NCBI GenBank assembly: GCA_003554375.1
Contig: PWGF01000066.1
Location: 1 to 8,100, forward strand
DNA from: Spirochaetaceae bacterium
Lineage (GTDB): Bacteria > Spirochaetota > Spirochaetia > DSM-27196 > SKKC01
Length of the DNA stretch: 8,100 bases
Direction of reading: 5' to 3'
Of the stretch, positions 5,657 to 8,100 are shown piece by piece. Below the pieces are notes generated by a model. It saw only the letters and a program-made list of their open reading frames with translations. It had not been told where the DNA came from and did not search any database. A program made the translations under genes and the position numbers. Within the stretch, counting starts at the first letter, position 1. Each line of letters opens with the position of its first letter.

Positions 5657-6721
5657 GTGGCATTTGCTATTGCGATTGTTGGAGTCATTGCGGCCGGCAT
5701 ATTGCTCTACGCCTACCGGAACATGAATTACGATAGAGCCGTGGGCCGGCAGATAGAGGCCTCGGGTTTTGTCGAGAAACAGGTCGCACTTCCTGATGGA
5801 ACGGTGATCAGCTACGGAGAAGGGCCGGAAGGCGGGGTGCCCTTGCTGCTGATACATGGGCAGATGGTCTTCTGGCAGGATTACGCGAAGGTTCTGACGA
5901 GGCTTTCCGAATACTACCATGTTTACGCAGTGGATTGTCACGGACATGGGAAGTCGAGTAAGGAGCCCGGGAAGTATACAGCAAAGGCCATTGGGAGGGA
6001 CTTGATCTGGTTCATCCAAAACGTGGTCGAGGAACCGGTTGTGATTTCCGGCCACTCTTCGGGCGGGTTGTTGGCGGTATGGTTGGCAGCCAACTCTCCT
6101 GGCGATGTGAAAGGCATCGTTATCGAAGATGCTCCGTTCTTCTCGACGGAACCAGGACGGCGCGAGAAGACCTTTGCGTGGCTGGACGGCTTTCGGACAA
6201 TGCATGCGTTTCTGAACCAGTCGGAAGAGACGGACTACACCCGTTTCTATCTTGAGCGCACCTATGTGCGGCATTTCTGGGGAAACGGGTGGGAGAGAAT
6301 AGTCATGCCCGCCGCTCGCCGGTATATGGCAAAGCGGGCGGGGAAAGGCTTCCGCCTGTGGTTTGTACCTCCCGCCATGAACAAGGCGTTTGACCTGACC
6401 AGGTGTATCCAGAACGGCAATGGGTCATACGACCTCCGGTTTGGGAACGCGTTCTATGATGGCTCGTGGTTTGACGAGTTCGACCAAGAGGAGACTCTGT
6501 TCGGGGTCCGATGCCCCTCGGTGCTCCTGCATACGGCTGCGAAGTATGACGAGGATGGGGTCCTGCTTGCAGCTATGGACAGCGAGGATGCGCACCGGGC
6601 ACATCGGCTCATGCCGAACGACGAGTTGATCGACAGCATCAGATCGGGGCACAACATTCACGACGAAAAGCCTGCCTTTTTCGCAGACGTTATGGCGCGG
6701 TTTCTCAGGCGCGCTGAGTGA
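5657..6721 (+). CDS. Membrane-anchored alpha/beta-fold hydrolase
   Basis: This 354-residue protein begins with a hydrophobic helix (AIAIVGVIAAGILLYAY, about 4-20), probably a signal anchor that places the enzyme outside the membrane. The alpha/beta hydrolase fold follows: LLLIHGQM (63-70, oxyanion HG), VDCHGHGKSS (92-101), and the nucleophile elbow GHSSGG (132-137) with Ser134. A lid-like helical insertion spans about 165-275. After the last core strand comes an acidic candidate (Asp298 or Asp300 in KYDEDG), then His332 in SGHNIH, completing a plausible Ser-Asp-His triad. The substrate cannot be read from sequence; esterase, lipase or peptidase-like roles are all possible. The GTG start at 5657 is set by AGGGGGAG six bases upstream. 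Eighteen of the first 30 codons end in G or C against 24 of 30 in the downstream MATE gene, which suggests foreign origin. It appears to be transcribed alone. Confidence 0.88.
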   Translation: MAFAIAIVGVIAAGILLYAYRNMNYDRAVGRQIEASGFVEKQVALPDGTVISYGEGPEGGVPLLLIHGQMVFWQDYAKVLTRLSEYYHVYAVDCHGHGKSSKEPGKYTAKAIGRDLIWFIQNVVEEPVVISGHSSGGLLAVWLAANSPGDVKGIVIEDAPFFSTEPGRREKTFAWLDGFRTMHAFLNQSEETDYTRFYLERTYVRHFWGNGWERIVMPAARRYMAKRAGKGFRLWFVPPAMNKAFDLTRCIQNGNGSYDLRFGNAFYDGSWFDEFDQEETLFGVRCPSVLLHTAAKYDEDGVLLAAMDSEDAHRAHRLMPNDELIDSIRSGHNIHDEKPAFFADVMARFLRRAE

Positions 6722-6917
6722 GCGCGAGGGCATCTCTGCCGCAGGCTTTGGCTCTCCGGCGTCTCCGATCAGACGACGCGGTGGCAGCGTTCGCCGGGGT
6801 CTTCGTACCGTGCTTTCGTAGTGTACCGGTGATTGCCGTGTCAGTGAGACAGCCCGGCAAATCCGCCCCTACATCTCAACACGACACCGTTTGGCAGCCA
6901 TGCTTGGCGCTCCTCTG

Positions 6918-7088
6918 TTACGCCCACGGAGAGAGCAGTGGCCCCGTCTGGAAGAAGGGTCTAACCGATATGCCGTCGACCTCGGCGCCTTCAGTTCCGC
7001 CGTAGACAAGCGCGGCGCCGGCGATGTCGCCGTGAAGGTCGCGGAATCGGCGGAGGGAATCGAGCATCTCCCGGATGAACGTTACGTG
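6918..7088 (-). pseudogene. C-terminal remnant of an AAA/DUF4143-type ATPase
   Basis: Only 56 residues remain. They read as the end of the DUF4143 C-terminal domain found in many AAA_14 ATP-binding proteins: a helix (TFIREMLDSLRRFRDLHGD, 3-21), the characteristic core strand AALVYGG (25-31), then the turn and strand VDGISVRP (37-44) and a short tail that ends at TAA (6920-6918). In the family this piece follows the nuclease-like KSG strand and precedes the C-terminus. The KSG strand, the Walker A and B motifs and any start codon are absent, and a TGA at 7091-7089 closes the frame upstream. Upstream sequence in the other frames does not continue the homology but enters GC-rich repeat DNA. It is a broken gene, probably the last part of a roughly 400-residue protein. 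The family call rests mainly on the VYGG strand context and could be wrong. Confidence 0.6.
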
Positions 7089-7113
7089 TCAGGCAGGGAT
7101 TGTTGGCGCGGTT

Positions 7114-7270
7114 CGGGTGCCGGGGCTGAGCAGGCGGGCGGAGCTGTGCCGGTGGTGGGGGAAGCGGAAGACCGCGAGGGGCGTGCAGGGCGGAGCGTGA
7201 GCGGAGCCCGAAAAGCACGCCCCGGTGCCCGGAGGGCACGCGGGCTGGAGCGTGGGGGAGACTTCCCCCA
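7114..7270. repeat. Hairpin-rich inverted-repeat element
   Basis: Several dyads are packed in about 157 bases. GGGGCGTGC (7178-7186) pairs perfectly with GCACGCCCC (7215-7223), with a nested GGGC/GCCC (7188-7191, 7206-7209). GTGCCC-GGA-GGGCAC follows (7225-7239), then TGGGGGA-GACT-TCCCCCA (7253-7270). An outer imperfect pair of 13 bases (7114-7126 with 7219-7231, 11 of 13 matching) encloses the left part. It has no coding frame I believe and no T-run for a terminator. It resembles REP/MITE-like intergenic repeats; copy number is unknown. Confidence 0.55.
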
Positions 7271-7322
7271 AAGAATTCCGCAACAATCCCGGCCTCACGG
7301 CCCCCGCCATCGGATAACCGCA

Positions 7323-7360
7323 TTTACTTCTCGCGGTCCCAGCGGGTACATTGTGAGGGA
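7323..7360 (+). promoter_or_regulatory. Weak candidate promoter of the MATE gene
   Basis: TTTACT (7323-7328) and TACATT (7347-7352) are 18 bases apart, each matching four of six consensus positions. Initiation would fall at about 7359-7360, on or next to the ATG. The purine-rich GAGGG at 7354-7358 touches the ATG and is too close to serve as its ribosome site, so this start may also be leaderless, or the promoter may lie further upstream. Confidence 0.25.
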
Positions 7361-8100
7361 TGCCGCGACAGATCGATATGCACAGCGGGCAGCCGGGCGC
7401 GGTTGTTCTGCGAATGTCTCTGCCGATGATCGCGGTGGCGTTGAGCGTCGTGGCGTTCAACCTCATCGACACCTATTTCGTGGGGCGGCTCGGATCGATT
7501 CAGCTTGCGGCAATGGGCTACGCGCTGCCGGTGAAGCTCATCTCCGGCAGTATCGCCATGGGGATCGGGATCGGGGCCGCTTCGAGCGTGTCGAACGCGC
7601 TTGGCGCCGGTGACCGGGAGCGTGCCCGGCGCTACGTCTCCCACGCGCTTCTGCTCGCCTTCGGCGCCGGTATCCTCCTGGCTGTCGCCGGGCTTGCCAC
7701 GATCGGCCCGTTCTTCCGGCTGCTCGGCGCCGCCGAGGCGGTGATTCCGTACATCCGCCGCTACGTCACGATCTGGTATCTCGGGTTGCCGTTCGTGCTC
7801 GCGCCGATGGTGGGCAGCAACGTGATCCAGTCGACCGGTGACACGCGCACGCCCGCGGCGATCCTGGTGTTTGCGCTGGTTCTCAACATCGTTTTCGATC
7901 CGATTTTGATCTTCGGGCTGGGGCCTGTCCCGGCTCTGGGAATCAGCGGAGCGGCGCTTGGAACGGTGCTCGCGCGCGGCACCTCGCTGATACTGGTCGC
8001 GGTGATACTCCTCCGGCGCGAGCGCCTTGTTGCGCGACGCATCGGCTCGGTCCTGGACGTGCTCGGCGGATGGGCACACGTCCTGTACGTGGGGATTCCC
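7360..8100 (+). CDS. MATE-family multidrug/cation efflux protein (runs off right edge)
   Basis: The 247 visible codons encode the N-terminal half of a MATE transporter, an inner-membrane exporter that uses Na+ or H+ gradients to expel cationic drugs or metabolites. Family landmarks: a short polar lead with GQPGAVVLRMSLPMIAVAL (about 10-28), the TM1 motif AFNLIDTYFVGRLG (32-45), QLAAMGYALPV (48-58), the small-residue segment GIGIGAASSVSNALGAGDRERAR (68-90), further hydrophobic helices near 95-117 and 135-155, NVIQSTGDTRTP (about 154-165), and LNIVFDPILIFGLG (175-188). The order matches the first six helices of the usual 12, near 450 residues. An in-frame TGA (7354-7356) lies directly upstream, so the start is ATG 7360, or less likely ATG 7378. 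Drug specificity cannot be read. Regulation is unclear; no operon partner is visible upstream. Confidence 0.93.
   Translation, partial: MPRQIDMHSGQPGAVVLRMSLPMIAVALSVVAFNLIDTYFVGRLGSIQLAAMGYALPVKLISGSIAMGIGIGAASSVSNALGAGDRERARRYVSHALLLAFGAGILLAVAGLATIGPFFRLLGAAEAVIPYIRRYVTIWYLGLPFVLAPMVGSNVIQSTGDTRTPAAILVFALVLNIVFDPILIFGLGPVPALGISGAALGTVLARGTSLILVAVILLRRERLVARRIGSVLDVLGGWAHVLYVGIP

Larger units (their letters stand above)
6722..7359. other. Gap between hydrolase and MATE gene: ATPase remnant plus repeat element
   Basis: About 640 bases with no intact gene. From left to right: roughly 200 bases with nothing recognised apart from a GCGCT/AGCGC hairpin over the hydrolase stop (6711-6725), a minus-strand ATPase tail (6918-7088), a hairpin cluster (about 7114-7270), and the upstream region of the MATE gene. 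Long plus-strand frames crossing this region (for example 6891-7613) run antisense to the remnant and out of frame with the MATE gene, so I treat them as spurious. Confidence 0.6.

Noticed and set aside
5402..6274. Long minus-strand frame (290 codons) across the hydrolase gene
   Set aside because: It is antisense to a gene with a clear catalytic motif set and ribosome site, and its product shows no recognisable domain.
6959..6965. GTCTAAC as an attC-type core site (RYYYAAC)
   Set aside because: It is an isolated match inside the ATPase remnant, with no paired GTTRRRY at a suitable distance and no integrase in view.
6891..7613. 240-codon plus-strand frame across the ATPase remnant, hairpins and MATE start
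   Set aside because: It overlaps the MATE gene in a different frame and is antisense to the ATPase remnant; the product is low in complexity and rich in R, G and E.
7324..8079. 251-codon minus-strand frame opposite the MATE gene
   Set aside because: Rich in D, R, H and Q without hydrophobic core patterns, typical of the antisense of a GC-rich membrane-protein gene.
1..8100. CRISPR arrays, rRNA or tRNA genes
   Set aside because: No regularly spaced direct repeats, no tRNA-like cloverleaf and no rRNA core sequence were seen on either strand.

Overview
The window comes from a bacterial chromosome of fairly high GC content. The phylum cannot be fixed from the sequence. A meso-diaminopimelate dehydrogenase gene at the left edge implies a DAP-type peptidoglycan and the one-step dehydrogenase route to DAP and lysine. 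The housekeeping genes (ddh, cinA, a MATE transporter) have strongly GC-rich third codon positions. The genes between them look like accessory DNA.

Layout. Positions 1-931 (minus) hold ddh, complete at its start and cut by the window edge near its C-terminus. Positions 1135-1494 (minus) hold the C-terminal two-thirds of a TIGR00725/SLOG Rossmann protein that has lost its N-terminal nucleotide-binding half. Positions 1611-3855 form a small toxin-antitoxin cluster: a DUF2442 protein (minus), a hicB-hicA pair (minus), and a divergently placed ribbon-helix-helix antitoxin with a PIN-domain toxin (plus). Two gene-poor stretches (1887-2196 and 2611-3157) lie between these modules. Positions 3934-5247 (minus) hold a full-length two-domain cinA. 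After a 409-base gap, 5657-6721 (plus) encodes a membrane-anchored alpha/beta hydrolase with a lower GC3 than its neighbours. Positions 6918-7088 (minus) keep only the C-terminal tail of an AAA/DUF4143-type ATPase. Next to its broken end lies a hairpin-rich element (about 7114-7270). A MATE-family efflux protein starts at 7360 (plus) and runs off the right edge.

How it fits together. The core genes look like independent units. ddh makes DAP, CinA recycles nicotinamide mononucleotide, and the MATE protein exports cations or drugs. The accessory segments (three small TA-type modules, two gene remnants and a compact repeat element) suggest repeated insertion and deletion. The most notable regulatory signal is at the RHH-PIN operon. 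A good sigma-70-type promoter (TTGACC, 17-base spacer, TACTAT) is placed so that transcription should begin at the start codon itself. A perfect 10-base palindrome covers its -10 element, and a second palindrome sits in codons 6-8. This predicts a leaderless, autorepressed toxin-antitoxin mRNA.
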